From: Neorhizobium sp. UBA3556
GTDB taxonomy: Bacteria > Pseudomonadota > Alphaproteobacteria > Rhizobiales > Rhizobiaceae
Assembly (NCBI GenBank): GCA_002376235.1
Contig: DFNX01000006.1
Coordinates: 248,001-312,000, forward strand
Length of the DNA: 64,000 nt
Direction of reading: 5' to 3'
The stretch's first letter is position 1. Every line of letters starts with the position of its first letter. The notes under the pieces were generated by a model that did no database searches, was not told where the DNA came from, and saw only the letters and a list, made by a program, of their open reading frames with translations. Made by a program: the position numbers and the translations under genes. Shown piece after piece: positions 16,496 to 25,592 of this stretch.

Positions 16496-17410
16496 TCAAG
16501 ACCCGGTTGATGCGGTTGCAATAGCTTCGTCGGCATAGGCGTGAAAATGCTGCAGGAGTTTTTGAGCGTAGAGCGGAAGTTGCGTTTCGTTTCTCACGCA
16601 GACGTAAAGTTCACGCTCCGCCCATCCTTCCGCGATTTCCAACGTACGAAAACGCATGTCGCGGGCGTATCGCCTTGCCGCGCTTTCCGGCACGATCCCC
16701 AGCCCTGCACCGCATTCGACGATACGGCACAGGGATTCGAAATTTTCCACACGGATGCGGATATTCGCGCGCCTGCCAAGTTCATTCGCCAGCCGTCGCA
16801 GGAATTGTGAGAGAGCCACAGTCGCATTGAGCGAGATAAGCGGATGATCCAGGACGCGCGCATAGGTAACCGGTCCTTCGAGGGAGGCGTCTTCCGGAAC
16901 GATCAGCACAAGCCGATCCGGCACGAAGCGCCAGCGTTCGAGACCGGTCATGTCCGCCGAAGATGCAACAATACCGATATCAGCTTCGCCGTTTCTGAGC
17001 AGATTGACCACTTCGAGGCTTGGTCTGTCCTTCACGGTAACGAATATATCCGGGTTCTGCCGCAGGAATGATCCGAGAAGTTGCGGCATGTGTTCGGACA
17101 GCATGTTGGTGTTGGATAGAAGGCGAATTGTACCGCCGCGCCCCTCCGAGAATGCTTCGAGTTCAACCTCGAGCTTGCGGGTATCATCAAGAACTTTGCG
17201 CGCATGGCCGACCAGAATGTCGCCTGCGAGCGTCGGCCTGATGCCGCGTCCGGTTCGCTCCACAAGCGGAAGCCCGAAAGTCTCTTCCATTTTCCGCAAC
17301 CGCGCACTGACCGCCGCCACCACGATATTGTTCTGCAAGGCCGCTGCGGTCAGGCTTCCGCCCTCGACGGCCGAAAGAAATATCCGGAGATCTGTGAGGT
17401 CGAATTTCAT
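16496..17410 (-). CDS. LysR family transcriptional regulator
   Basis: A 304-residue regulator. The N-terminal winged helix covers residues 1-62 (LRIFLSAVEGGSLTAAALQNNIVVAAVSARLRKMEE), followed by the LysR effector domain with FLRQNPDIFVTVKDRPSLEVV. It is divergent from the cytochrome/flavoprotein dehydrogenase operon, and two T-N11-A-type boxes lie just before its ATG. By the usual LysR arrangement it should activate that operon and repress itself. The inducer, presumably the sugar or polyol oxidised by the dehydrogenase, is not known. Confidence 0.92.
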   Translation of the reverse strand: MKFDLTDLRIFLSAVEGGSLTAAALQNNIVVAAVSARLRKMEETFGLPLVERTGRGIRPTLAGDILVGHARKVLDDTRKLEVELEAFSEGRGGTIRLLSNTNMLSEHMPQLLGSFLRQNPDIFVTVKDRPSLEVVNLLRNGEADIGIVASSADMTGLERWRFVPDRLVLIVPEDASLEGPVTYARVLDHPLISLNATVALSQFLRRLANELGRRANIRIRVENFESLCRIVECGAGLGIVPESAARRYARDMRFRTLEIAEGWAERELYVCVRNETQLPLYAQKLLQHFHAYADEAIATASTGS

Positions 17411-17421
17411 CAGCTCAAGCT

Positions 17422-17455
17422 TTCACAATTGGTGAAGGCTGTTTGTACGACAAAC
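17422..17455. promoter_or_regulatory. Tandem LysR boxes between the regulator and the dehydrogenase operon
   Basis: Two 15-base dyads lie in the divergent intergenic region: TTCAC-N5-GTGAA at 17422-17436 and GTTTGT-N3-ACAAAC at 17441-17455. Their centres are 19 bases apart, about two helical turns, the spacing expected for paired LysR recognition and activation sites. The rest of the gap to 17699 shows no gene. Confidence 0.6.
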
Positions 17456-17699
17456 TGACTACACAAGCCATCTTTTGCGGCGCTATGACACAAATCAAGT
17501 TGCTCCGCGACACATCGACACGCCGCAGGTTTAATCCTGAACCCGTAAATCAAGCTTTTTGTTCAAGAATTGCTTCGGAACGAGTGGCATTTTCGCGATG
17601 TGCCAGCTCGGTTCGCGGCGATGAAGATCGGCCCTGCGTGTGGGAGGCACGTCTGGAATCGATATCGATTGTTCATGCTTGATGAAAGCACGGGGATAT

Positions 17700-19166
17700 A
17701 TGCCTAAGCCTCCTGTCTTGCCCGATACGTCTTTCGGCAGCACTTTGTTTGCGCCGATTTCCGCCTCGCTCCGCCCCGCCATCCTCTGTCTTTCCGCGCT
17801 GGTCGCGTCGGCCGGCGCGAGCTTTGCGGATGAAACTTCCGATCTTGTGGCGCGGGGGCGTTATCTCGCGACGGCCGCCGATTGTGCCGCCTGTCACACC
17901 GCGCCGCATGGCGGCACGCCCTTTGCCGGCGGTTACGGCATCGACACGCCTCTCGGCAAGATTTTCTCGACCAACATCACGCCGTCGAAGCAGGATGGTA
18001 TCGGCAATTACAGCGAAGAGGAATTTTCTCGCGCCGTGCGTGAAGGTGTCGCCAAGGATGGCAGCCATCTCTATCCGGCAATGCCTTACACGGCCTATGC
18101 CAAGATCACCGATGACGACATGAAGGCGCTCTATGCCTATTTCATGAACGAGGTGAAGCCGGACGACCATAAGCCGCAAAAGACCGAGCTGCCTTTCCCC
18201 TTCTCGATCCGCACCTCGATGGCGGTCTGGAACCTGCTCTTCCTCGACAAGAACCGCTTCCAACCCGATCCGGCCAAGTCCGTCGAATGGAACCGTGGCG
18301 CCTATCTCGCGGATGCGCTGGAGCACTGCGCCACCTGCCATACGCCGCGCAACGCCTTCATGGCTGAAGACGCGAACCAGGCGCTTGCGGGCGGTTCCGT
18401 CGGTTCCTGGTATGCGCCGAACATCACCTCCGACAAGGTTGCCGGTATCGGCGGCTGGTCCGACGATCAGCTGATCCGGTATCTGAAAACCGGCAATGTT
18501 CCCGGCAAGGCGCAGGCCGCCGGTCCGATGGCGGAGGCGGTAGAAAACAGCCTCCAGCATCTCTCCGACGACGACCTCAAGGCGATCGTCACCTATCTCA
18601 AGGACGTGCCGGCGATCGGATCGACGGAGACGACGTCGCGTGCCGATCTCGGCAAGGCTTCGGTCGAGGTCGAAGCTTCGCTGCGCGGCCTGCCTGGCCA
18701 GTCGCCGGAAGAAAACGGCTATCACGTCTTCAGCGGCAGCTGTGCCGCCTGCCACCAGTCGGAAGGGCAGGGCAACGATCATTATCCGTCGCTGTTTAAC
18801 AATACCGCGACCGGCGAAGATCGTCCCGACAATCTCGTCTCGACCATCCTTTATGGCCTGCATCGCAAGGTTGGCGATCATGTCGCCTTCATGCCGGCCT
18901 TCGGTGCCGATGCATCCTACACGGATCGTCTGTCCGACAAGGATATCGCCGATGTCAGCAACTACGTTCTGGCAAATTACGGCAATCCGTCCGTCAAGGT
19001 GACGCCTGCCGATGTGGCGCGCATCCGTGATGGCGGCGAGAAACCTCTGATCGTCAAGCTCGCGCCGCTTGCGGCTCCTGCCGCGATCGCAGCTGCCGTC
19101 ATCGTACTTGCCGTGATCGTCTGGCTGCTGTCGCGCCGCCGTCGTTCGCGTCCGGCGCTCGGCTGA
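17700..19166 (+). CDS. Triheme cytochrome c subunit of a membrane-bound sugar/polyol dehydrogenase
   Basis: About 488 residues, exported by an N-terminal signal (LRPAILCLSALVASAGASFA) and anchored by one C-terminal helix (LAPLAAPAAIAAAVIVLAVIVWLL) before an RRRR tail. Three heme sites CAACH, CATCH and CAACH lie near residues 62, 210 and 348, the arrangement of the cytochrome subunit of gluconate, sorbitol and fructose dehydrogenases. It passes electrons from the flavoprotein to ubiquinone. I chose the ATG at 17700 with GGGGA just before it; in-frame ATG 17682 and GTG 17640 are alternatives. First gene of a C-small-large operon divergent from LysR. Confidence 0.9.
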   Translation: MPKPPVLPDTSFGSTLFAPISASLRPAILCLSALVASAGASFADETSDLVARGRYLATAADCAACHTAPHGGTPFAGGYGIDTPLGKIFSTNITPSKQDGIGNYSEEEFSRAVREGVAKDGSHLYPAMPYTAYAKITDDDMKALYAYFMNEVKPDDHKPQKTELPFPFSIRTSMAVWNLLFLDKNRFQPDPAKSVEWNRGAYLADALEHCATCHTPRNAFMAEDANQALAGGSVGSWYAPNITSDKVAGIGGWSDDQLIRYLKTGNVPGKAQAAGPMAEAVENSLQHLSDDDLKAIVTYLKDVPAIGSTETTSRADLGKASVEVEASLRGLPGQSPEENGYHVFSGSCAACHQSEGQGNDHYPSLFNNTATGEDRPDNLVSTILYGLHRKVGDHVAFMPAFGADASYTDRLSDKDIADVSNYVLANYGNPSVKVTPADVARIRDGGEKPLIVKLAPLAAPAAIAAAVIVLAVIVWLLSRRRRSRPALG

Positions 19167-19215
19167 GCCGTCCTCGCTTTCCCTTTTCGCATTGAACGCT
19201 CCCCCGGAGATCCTG

Positions 19216-19743
19216 ATGCCTTTTGATCCTTCCTCCCTGGCCACGTCCGGCCCCAATCTCTCTCGGCGCAGCCTGTTGCGCGGCACTGCCGCCCTCGGTG
19301 GTCTGGCGGTTGCCGCAAGCCTTGCCGGCCCGCTCTCGGCCTTCGCTGCCGATGACAGTGTTGCGTCCTTTACCCAGCTGTCGGAGTTCCTGACCGGCTA
19401 CACGCTCGATCCGGTTCTCGGCGCGCGCTTTCTTGCGGCATTGAAGAAACGCGATGCCGATCTGGATGCCAGCCTTGCGGCGCTTTCCGGTCTCATCAAG
19501 CAATCCGGCGTGCCGACCATGGATGGCTTTCTGGCTCTGACCGGTACCGATCCGGAGCTGATGAAGACTGCCACCAAGGTGGTTTCCGCCTGGTATCTCG
19601 GTGTTGTCGGCGAGCCCGAAGACCGCGAACTCATCACCTATGCCGACTCGCTGATGTACCGCCCGACCAAGGGCCTCCTTACCGTCCCGTCTTATGGTCC
19701 TGGCCCCAACGCCTGGGGACCGAAGCCCGGTAGCAAGATCTGA
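19216..19743 (+). CDS. Small (gamma) subunit of membrane-bound sugar/sorbitol dehydrogenase, Tat-exported
   Basis: A 175-residue protein with a clear twin-arginine signal (SRRSLLRGTAALGG, residues 17-30, then AFA). The mature part (FTQLSEFLTGYTLDPVLGARFLAALKKRD, then VVSAWYLGVVG and YADSLMYRP) matches the FAD-SLDH small-subunit family. In relatives this subunit carries the folded large subunit across the membrane as a hitch-hiker. The ATG at 19216 follows CCGGAG and is preferred over in-frame TTG 19192. It lies 50 bases after the cytochrome and 15 before the flavoprotein gene. Confidence 0.9.
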   Translation: MPFDPSSLATSGPNLSRRSLLRGTAALGGLAVAASLAGPLSAFAADDSVASFTQLSEFLTGYTLDPVLGARFLAALKKRDADLDASLAALSGLIKQSGVPTMDGFLALTGTDPELMKTATKVVSAWYLGVVGEPEDRELITYADSLMYRPTKGLLTVPSYGPGPNAWGPKPGSKI

Positions 19744-19757
19744 CAGGAACAAAGACA

Positions 19758-21392
19758 ATGGCTAACACATCCTATGATGCGGATCTGATCGTCATCGGCT
19801 CGGGCGTCATGGGCGGCATCGTTGCCGCCAATCTCGCCAAGGCCGGCAAGAAGGTGATCGTTCTGGAGGCCGGTCCGCGCGTCAATCGCCGCGAGATCGT
19901 CGAGACCTACCGCAATGCGCCGGTCAAGCTTTCGCTCGCCAATGCCAAGCTGCAGGGCGCAGGCTCCCCCTTCCCGAGCATGCCCTGGGCGCCATCCACC
20001 TATGGCGACTACCTGCAATATGAAGGGCCGGTGAAGTACAACACCTCCTATCTGCGCGTCGTCGGCGGCACGACCTGGCATTTCGGCTCGGCGCTGTGGC
20101 GGATGATCCCGAACGACTTCAGGCTCCAGTCGCTCTATGGCCGTGGTCGCGACTGGCCGATCGGTTACGACGATCTGGAGCAGTATTACAACAAGGCCGA
20201 ACTGGAACTCGGCGTGACCGGCACCGACGGTCAGGACGAGAGTGGCCAGGGTGGCGGACCAATGCCGCCGCGCTCGATGCCCTTCCCGATGAAGCAGCTC
20301 AACACCAGCTACATGTTCGACACGCTGGCGGAAAAGCTTGCCGTTGGCGGCTTCAATCCGGTGCTCGAACCGCATGGCCGCGCCTCGCGTCCCTATGGCA
20401 ACCGCCCGGTCTGCGCCGGCAACAACAATTGCAATCCGGTCTGTCCGATCGGGGCCAAATATGACGGCTCGATGCATATCGACGAGGCCGAGCGCCACGG
20501 CGCCAAGCTGCTCGACAATTCGCCGGTTTACAAGATCGAAGCCGGCGACGACGGCAAGATCACGGCAATCTGGTACAAGAAGCCGGACAATTCCGAACAT
20601 CGCCTGACGGCAAAGTATTTCGTTCTCGCCGCCTATGGCATCGAGAGCGCCAAGCTGCTGCTGATCTCGACTTCGGAGAAATATCCGAACGGTATCGCCA
20701 ATTCATCAGATCAGGTGGGCCGCAACCTCATGGACCATACCGGCATCAGCATGAACATGCTGACCAAGGAAGACATGTGGCCGGGCGAAGGACCGACCGA
20801 ACTTCTGGTCTATCTCAACCAGCGCGATGGCGAATTCCGCAAGGATTATCCGAGCTACAAGATCAAGGTGCGCAACACCGTTCCGACCGCGCAGATGACC
20901 GAGGGCTTTATCAATAAGGGCATTCTCGGCTCCAAGCTGGACGAGCAGATCCGCAAATATTCGGCGCGCTCACTCAACTGGGCAATCGATTTCGAACCGC
21001 TGCCTTTGGCGGAAAACCGCGTCACGCCGTCGAAGACCAAGTTCGATGCGCTCGGTATTCCGGTTCCGGTTCTCTATTACTCGGTCACCGACTACTGGAA
21101 CGCTGGCCGTGATCGTGGCCTGCAGGATCTGAACAAGATCGCCGAACTCCTGGATGCCGAAGTCCTGTCCACCGACGTCAAATGGCAGAACCGCCAGCAC
21201 GTCATGGGCACGACCCGCATGGGCGACGATCCGAGCGATTCCGTTGTCGACCGCGATTGCCGCACGCATGACCATCAGAACATGTTCATCGCCGGCACCA
21301 GCGTCATGCCGTCAGCTTCCTGCATGAACCCGACACTGACGGGGGCTGCACTCAGCGTGCGCATTGCAGAGCAGTTGATCAAGGAAATCTGA
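19758..21392 (+). CDS. GMC family oxidoreductase, FAD subunit of sugar/polyol dehydrogenase
   Basis: A 544-residue flavoprotein that oxidises a sugar, polyol or aldonate. The N-terminal FAD motif GSGVMGGIVAANLAKAGKKVIVLEAG, the mid-chain NNNCNPVCPIGAKYDG cysteine segment (possible Fe-S site as in FDH/GADH large subunits) and the C-terminal GTSVMPSASCMNPTLTGAALSVRIAE active-site region are all present. It has no signal of its own, in line with export with the Tat-dependent small subunit. Gluconate-2-dehydrogenase, sorbitol- and fructose-dehydrogenase are the closest functional classes; the substrate cannot be chosen by eye. Confidence 0.92.
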   Translation: MANTSYDADLIVIGSGVMGGIVAANLAKAGKKVIVLEAGPRVNRREIVETYRNAPVKLSLANAKLQGAGSPFPSMPWAPSTYGDYLQYEGPVKYNTSYLRVVGGTTWHFGSALWRMIPNDFRLQSLYGRGRDWPIGYDDLEQYYNKAELELGVTGTDGQDESGQGGGPMPPRSMPFPMKQLNTSYMFDTLAEKLAVGGFNPVLEPHGRASRPYGNRPVCAGNNNCNPVCPIGAKYDGSMHIDEAERHGAKLLDNSPVYKIEAGDDGKITAIWYKKPDNSEHRLTAKYFVLAAYGIESAKLLLISTSEKYPNGIANSSDQVGRNLMDHTGISMNMLTKEDMWPGEGPTELLVYLNQRDGEFRKDYPSYKIKVRNTVPTAQMTEGFINKGILGSKLDEQIRKYSARSLNWAIDFEPLPLAENRVTPSKTKFDALGIPVPVLYYSVTDYWNAGRDRGLQDLNKIAELLDAEVLSTDVKWQNRQHVMGTTRMGDDPSDSVVDRDCRTHDHQNMFIAGTSVMPSASCMNPTLTGAALSVRIAEQLIKEI

Positions 21393-21418
21393 CCTGCGCT
21401 GGAAGGCGGTCAGAGGAC

Positions 21419-21457
21419 GAAGCCCGCACGATGTCATCATGTCATCGTGCGGGCTTC
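21419..21457. terminator. Bidirectional terminator after the dehydrogenase operon
   Basis: A perfect 15-bp stem beginning GAAGCCCGCACGATG with a 9-base loop, 26 bases after the GMC stop and facing the agmatinase gene. A second hairpin ATTTGACGC-GCGA-GCGTCAAAT lies at 21494-21515. Neither has a long T tract. Confidence 0.75.
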
Positions 21458-21596
21458 TAACCGCCATCATGGCGGCTGGCCCAAACGGTGGATATTTGAC
21501 GCGCGAGCGTCAAATGAAGATTTTGTAATTCACAGTCATGTTCGGTTGAGTTGTCTTTTATCCTCATCCACAGGAGGAATTAGATAATTCGTATAT

Positions 21597-22652
21597 TCAT
21601 GTCGTTCGCAAAGACGGGCTGAAAACCATCAGGCTGAGGATCTCGAACAGCATCTGGGCCCCAGCATGGGCCGTGTTGTTGGTCGCGTCATATTGAGGGG
21701 CGACTTCGACCACGTCGCCACCGACGATGTTGATGCCTTTCAGGCCGCGAATCAGCTCCAGAACCTCTCTCGTGGTCAGCCCACCGATTTCCGGCGTACC
21801 TGTTCCGGGCGCGAAACTCGGATCGAGGCTGTCGATATCGAAGGAGACGTATGTCGGTCCGTCGCCGACGATGGCGCGCGCCTTTTCGATGATGGCCGGG
21901 ATGCCCAAGCCTGTCACCTCTTCGGCATGGATGACCGTCATTCCGGACTCGTAGGAGAATTCCCAGAGATATTCGGCGGCACCGCGAATGCCGATCTGTA
22001 TCGTGCGCGTCGGATCGAGCACACCGTCCAGAACGGCATTGCGCATCGGCCCGCCGTGGTGGAATTTCGTCTCGTCGAAAAGCCCGCTCGTATCGCAATG
22101 GGCGTCGATATGGATGAGGCCGACCGGGGCCTTCCTGCCGACTGCCTTCAGGATCGGATGGGTGATCGAATGGTCGCCGCCGACGGAAAGCGGCATGACG
22201 CCGGCCCCGGCGATCTGGCTGATCCGTTTTTCGATATCGTCATGGCTCTTTTCCAGCCGGTAGCGGCTGCGGAACGGAACGTCACCGATATCCGCCACCC
22301 GCAATTCATGCGTCGGTGCGCATTCCAGCACGTGATTATAGGGGCCGACCCGTTCGATCGCGCGCAATGCCCGCGGTCCGAAACGCGATCCCGGCCGGTT
22401 GGTGACGCCGAGATCCATCGGCATGCCGATCATCGCCACCTGCAGGTCGCCGAAATCCGGGCTTTCCGCATCGACGGGCCGGTAGGGGGCATCGAGCAGG
22501 GTGGGGATGCCGGCATAGGGGGCGACGCGGGTCCCGGCCTTGTTGAAGATCCTGTCGGCGACCTTCTTGAATTTCGGATCGAAAATTTCGCCGCCCGGGC
22601 TGTCTTCGTATTTTGCCCGCAACTCTTCCAGTTTCTTGTCATCGAATGGCAT
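21597..22652 (-). CDS. speB: Agmatinase/ureohydrolase family protein
   Basis: A 351-residue binuclear manganese enzyme of the arginase/agmatinase family that releases urea from a guanidino compound. Metal-binding motifs are visible: GGDHSITHPIL, IHIDAHCD and SFDIDSLDPSFAPGTGTPE. The N-terminal extension (DSPGGEIFDPKFKKVADRIF) is typical of the longer rhizobial agmatinase-like group, which also includes guanidinobutyrase and guanidinopropionase. No polyamine synthesis gene is adjacent, so the gene symbol is provisional. It is monocistronic, with terminators on both sides. Confidence 0.9.
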   Translation of the reverse strand: MPFDDKKLEELRAKYEDSPGGEIFDPKFKKVADRIFNKAGTRVAPYAGIPTLLDAPYRPVDAESPDFGDLQVAMIGMPMDLGVTNRPGSRFGPRALRAIERVGPYNHVLECAPTHELRVADIGDVPFRSRYRLEKSHDDIEKRISQIAGAGVMPLSVGGDHSITHPILKAVGRKAPVGLIHIDAHCDTSGLFDETKFHHGGPMRNAVLDGVLDPTRTIQIGIRGAAEYLWEFSYESGMTVIHAEEVTGLGIPAIIEKARAIVGDGPTYVSFDIDSLDPSFAPGTGTPEIGGLTTREVLELIRGLKGINIVGGDVVEVAPQYDATNNTAHAGAQMLFEILSLMVFSPSLRTT

Positions 22653-22750
22653 GGACGTTCCCGTGTGTTTTGTCCCTCTCTAGACCTGCCCTGGCAGGCC
22701 CTGTCATTCTCGAATAGGAAACTGCCGGCCGCAAGCGGGAGACAGAAGCC

Positions 22751-22790
22751 AAAATAAAACACCGAACAGATGCAGGATCTGTTCGGTGTT
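22751..22790 (-). terminator. Rho-independent terminator of ftsZ-like gene
   Basis: On the minus strand a perfect 14-bp stem (AACACCGAACAGAT, 5-base loop) is followed by TTATTTT, 48 bases after the ftsZ-like stop codon. This is the clearest intrinsic terminator in the window. Confidence 0.88.
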
Positions 22791-22837
22791 GAAGAATAAC
22801 ACGGGCGTGACGACCGGGGACGCCACGAAGATTGTTT

Positions 22838-23827
22838 TTACGCGGCGGGATGAGCTGCCGGGCCGCGATCGCCATCAAGGCCGGTGGCAACCACCGAGAC
22901 GCGGAACTTGCCGTCGAGATTGCGGTCGAAGATCGCACCGACGACGATATCGGCATCCGCCTCCACTTCGTCGCGGATGCGGCTTGCCGCTTCATCGACT
23001 TCGAAAAGGGTCATGTCGGAACCGCCCGAGATCGAGATCAGAACGCCTCTTGCGCCCCGCATGGAGATGTCATCGAGAAGCGGGTTGGCGATCGCCAGCT
23101 CCGCTGCAGCGAGTGCACGATTGTCACCGGAGGCTTCGCCGGTTCCCATCATGGCGCGACCCATGCCACGCATGACCGATTTGACGTCGGCGAAATCGAG
23201 GTTGATCAGGCCTTCCTTGACGATCAGGTCGGTGATGCAGCCGACGCCGGAATACAGCACGCGGTCGGCGATCATGAAGGCATCGGCAAAGCTGGTCTTG
23301 GCATCGGCGATGCGGAACAGGTTCTGGTTCGGAATGACGATGACGGTATCGGCCGCATCGCGCAGTTCCAGGATGCCCGCTTCTGCGGTCTTCATGCGCC
23401 GCTGGCCTTCGAAGGTGAAAGGCTTGGTGACAACGGCGACGGTGAGGATGCCGGCGGCGCGGGCGGCGCGGGCGATTGCAGGGGCCGCACCCGTGCCGGT
23501 GCCGCCGCCCATTCCGGCGGTGACAAAGCACATGTGCGAACCGGCAAGGTGATCCATGATCTCGTCGATGGATTCTTCAGCGGCGGCGCGGCCGATATCG
23601 GGCAGCGAACCTGCGCCGAGACCTTCGGTGATCTGGGCTCCGAGCTGGATACGGCGCGACGCCTTGGAGGTCGCCAGAACCTGGGCATCGGTGTTTGCCG
23701 CGACGAACTCCACGCCGCGGAGTTCCTCTTCGATCATGTTGTTGATGGCGTTGCCGCCGCCACCACCGACACCGATGACGGTGATCTGCGGTTTCAGTTC
23801 GACCAGGCCGCTTTTCATGTCCGTCAA
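22838..23827 (-). CDS. ftsZ2: Short FtsZ paralogue without C-terminal linker and tail
   Basis: A 329-residue tubulin-like GTPase. The GTP-binding start GVGGGGGNAINNMIEEEL, the tubulin signature GMGGGTGTGAAPAIARAAR and the T7 loop region NLDFADVKSVMRGMG are intact. The protein stops soon after the GTPase core: the ~250-residue linker and the conserved C-terminal peptide that binds FtsA/ZipA-type partners are missing. Rhizobia carry such a second copy (FtsZ2 of Sinorhizobium meliloti, FtsZ1 of Agrobacterium). It likely co-polymerises with full-length FtsZ or does little alone. It stands alone, away from any division and cell wall cluster, with its own terminator. Confidence 0.93.
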   Translation of the reverse strand: MTDMKSGLVELKPQITVIGVGGGGGNAINNMIEEELRGVEFVAANTDAQVLATSKASRRIQLGAQITEGLGAGSLPDIGRAAAEESIDEIMDHLAGSHMCFVTAGMGGGTGTGAAPAIARAARAAGILTVAVVTKPFTFEGQRRMKTAEAGILELRDAADTVIVIPNQNLFRIADAKTSFADAFMIADRVLYSGVGCITDLIVKEGLINLDFADVKSVMRGMGRAMMGTGEASGDNRALAAAELAIANPLLDDISMRGARGVLISISGGSDMTLFEVDEAASRIRDEVEADADIVVGAIFDRNLDGKFRVSVVATGLDGDRGPAAHPAA

Positions 23828-23934
23828 GCTCAGGCTCCTTCAAATCTTCCTGTCGTCTCTCAAGGACGACGAATCGAACGTCAAATTATCTGCCGATTGC
23901 GTCGGAAGCTAGAAGGAAGCGCGAGCTGAAACGA

Positions 23935-24558
23935 CTATCTGATGGCGCGCATCGCCTCGATGAACTGACGGGCCTTCGCGCCGACCGCTTCGGCGCTGTC
24001 GCCGGGCTTGTAGAGCGAACCGCCGATGCCAAAACCGGCAGCACCGGCATCAACGAAAGCCTTCATGTTGTCGGGTGTGACGCCGCCGACGGCGAGGACC
24101 GGAATATCCTTCGGCAGCACGGCCTTCCATGCCTTGATGACATAAGGTGGAATGGCTTCGGCCGGGAAGGCTTTTACGCCGGTTGCACCTGCACCGATCG
24201 CAGCAAAGGCTTCTGTCGGGGTAGCGACGCCGGGAAGGCTGACCATGCCCTTGGCGACACTCGCCTCGATGACCGACAGGTTGGCATTCGGCGAAATGAT
24301 CACCTTGGAGCCGGTGGCGGCGACATCGGCAACCTGGGCAGGGGTCAGTACGGTGCCAGCGCCGATCAGCGCCTTGTCACCAAAGCGCTTCTGCAGCTTC
24401 TCGATGCTTCTCAGCGGATCGGGCGAATTGAGCGGTACTTCAAGGATGCGCCAGCCGGCCTCGATCAGTGTTTCGCCGACCGCCTCGACCTCTTCCGGCT
24501 TTATGCCGCGGAGGATGGCGATCAGGTTGCATTCGTTCAGCGCGTCGTGGAGGTTCAT
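23935..24558 (-). CDS. dgoA: 2-dehydro-3-deoxy-6-phosphogalactonate aldolase
   Basis: A 207-residue class I aldolase of the KDPG/KDPGal family that splits 2-keto-3-deoxy-6-phosphogalactonate into pyruvate and glyceraldehyde 3-phosphate. The opening CNLIAILRGIKPEEVEAVGETLIEAG, GAGTVLTP, the Schiff-base lysine region GVKAFPAEAIPPYVIKAWKAVLP and the C-terminal VGGVTPDN segment follow the family. The gene lies 11 bases after the galactonokinase gene, which sets the substrate as the galactonate rather than the gluconate branch. Confidence 0.93.
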   Translation of the reverse strand: MNLHDALNECNLIAILRGIKPEEVEAVGETLIEAGWRILEVPLNSPDPLRSIEKLQKRFGDKALIGAGTVLTPAQVADVAATGSKVIISPNANLSVIEASVAKGMVSLPGVATPTEAFAAIGAGATGVKAFPAEAIPPYVIKAWKAVLPKDIPVLAVGGVTPDNMKAFVDAGAAGFGIGGSLYKPGDSAEAVGAKARQFIEAMRAIR

Positions 24559-24569
24559 GGGAAACGTCC

Positions 24570-25505
24570 TTATTTCGTCAATTGCAATTGGCCGGCGATC
24601 AGCTGCACGCCACGCTTGGCGGCATCAGCGGGGCTCGGGATCACGGTGAGATTAAAGAGCGGTGCGACACGGCCGTAGCGGCTGTTCAGCACATTGTTGC
24701 CGACGATGCCGATCGCCTCGCCGGGGATGAGCCAGCCGGCGGCGCGCGCCTGGCGGAATTCCGAGCCGATGACGAGGCCGGAGACGTAATCGCCGATATC
24801 CTCGGGCTTCAGCACGCCGGCGAGCACGCCGGTGCGTGCGGAAAAGACGGACGACAGGAAAGCATCGGCGGCGCGGGCATCACTTGCGGCAAACTCTGCG
24901 CCGCGATCGAAGGCCGACCAGACCGGTTCGGCTCCGGGAGCCGGATCGACCGCTTTGGCGATGAAGGAATGTTTCGTGAGGAGCGAAAACACCTCGCCGG
25001 TCGCATAGGTCTGGAAACCGGCGATACGGCCGTTCTCGACACGCGCCCATTTGCTGTGGGTGCCGGGGAGGACGACGGTGTAATCCTTGTTAAGACCGAA
25101 ACCGACGATCTGGGTTTCCTCGCCGCGCATGACATCCGGAAACGGCTTTGCCGCCGGATCGCGCATGCCGGGCAGGAAAGTGACGATCGCGCCGTTGCCG
25201 AGTGTGAGCTGTTTCGTGCCGGCGGCAAGTTCCGCGACACCGGCAGGTGCATCGACGTAAGGGACTTCGATCCAGCCATTGCGGCTGGTGATCATGCCTG
25301 AAGCGATGACCGGAAGGGGGCCGTGCTCGGCAAACCATGTGCCGACTGTTTCCATCAGGGCAGCCTCAAACGCGCCGTCCTTGACGAACTGGATGCCGCC
25401 GCTTGTCGTGTCGCGGGTGTCGAGCGTCTCGCCCGTTTCCGAAACGAGCGCTGCGCGCAGCGAACTCGTGCCCCAGTCAAGGATGATCGACACAGGCTTT
25501 GGCAT
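24570..25505 (-). CDS. dgoK: 2-dehydro-3-deoxygalactonokinase
   Basis: A 311-residue sugar kinase that phosphorylates 2-keto-3-deoxygalactonate in the De Ley-Doudoroff route of galactose/galactonate use. The N-terminal phosphate motif IILDWGTSSLRAALV and the GTHSKWARVENGRIAGFQTYATGEVFSLL segment are typical of DgoK. I start at the ATG at 25505, which has GGGAGGA upstream; a longer reading to 25574 lacks family residues. It is cotranscribed with dgoA. No dehydratase (dgoD) or transporter for this path is in the window. Confidence 0.92.
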   Translation of the reverse strand: MPKPVSIILDWGTSSLRAALVSETGETLDTRDTTSGGIQFVKDGAFEAALMETVGTWFAEHGPLPVIASGMITSRNGWIEVPYVDAPAGVAELAAGTKQLTLGNGAIVTFLPGMRDPAAKPFPDVMRGEETQIVGFGLNKDYTVVLPGTHSKWARVENGRIAGFQTYATGEVFSLLTKHSFIAKAVDPAPGAEPVWSAFDRGAEFAASDARAADAFLSSVFSARTGVLAGVLKPEDIGDYVSGLVIGSEFRQARAAGWLIPGEAIGIVGNNVLNSRYGRVAPLFNLTVIPSPADAAKRGVQLIAGQLQLTK

Positions 25506-25592
25506 TTTCGAATTTCCTCCCGAGATTGATTGCGCCCCTCGATAGCGCGCGGGCGGGGCGGCTGTCGAGGACAAATGCCGATAAAGTCATAC

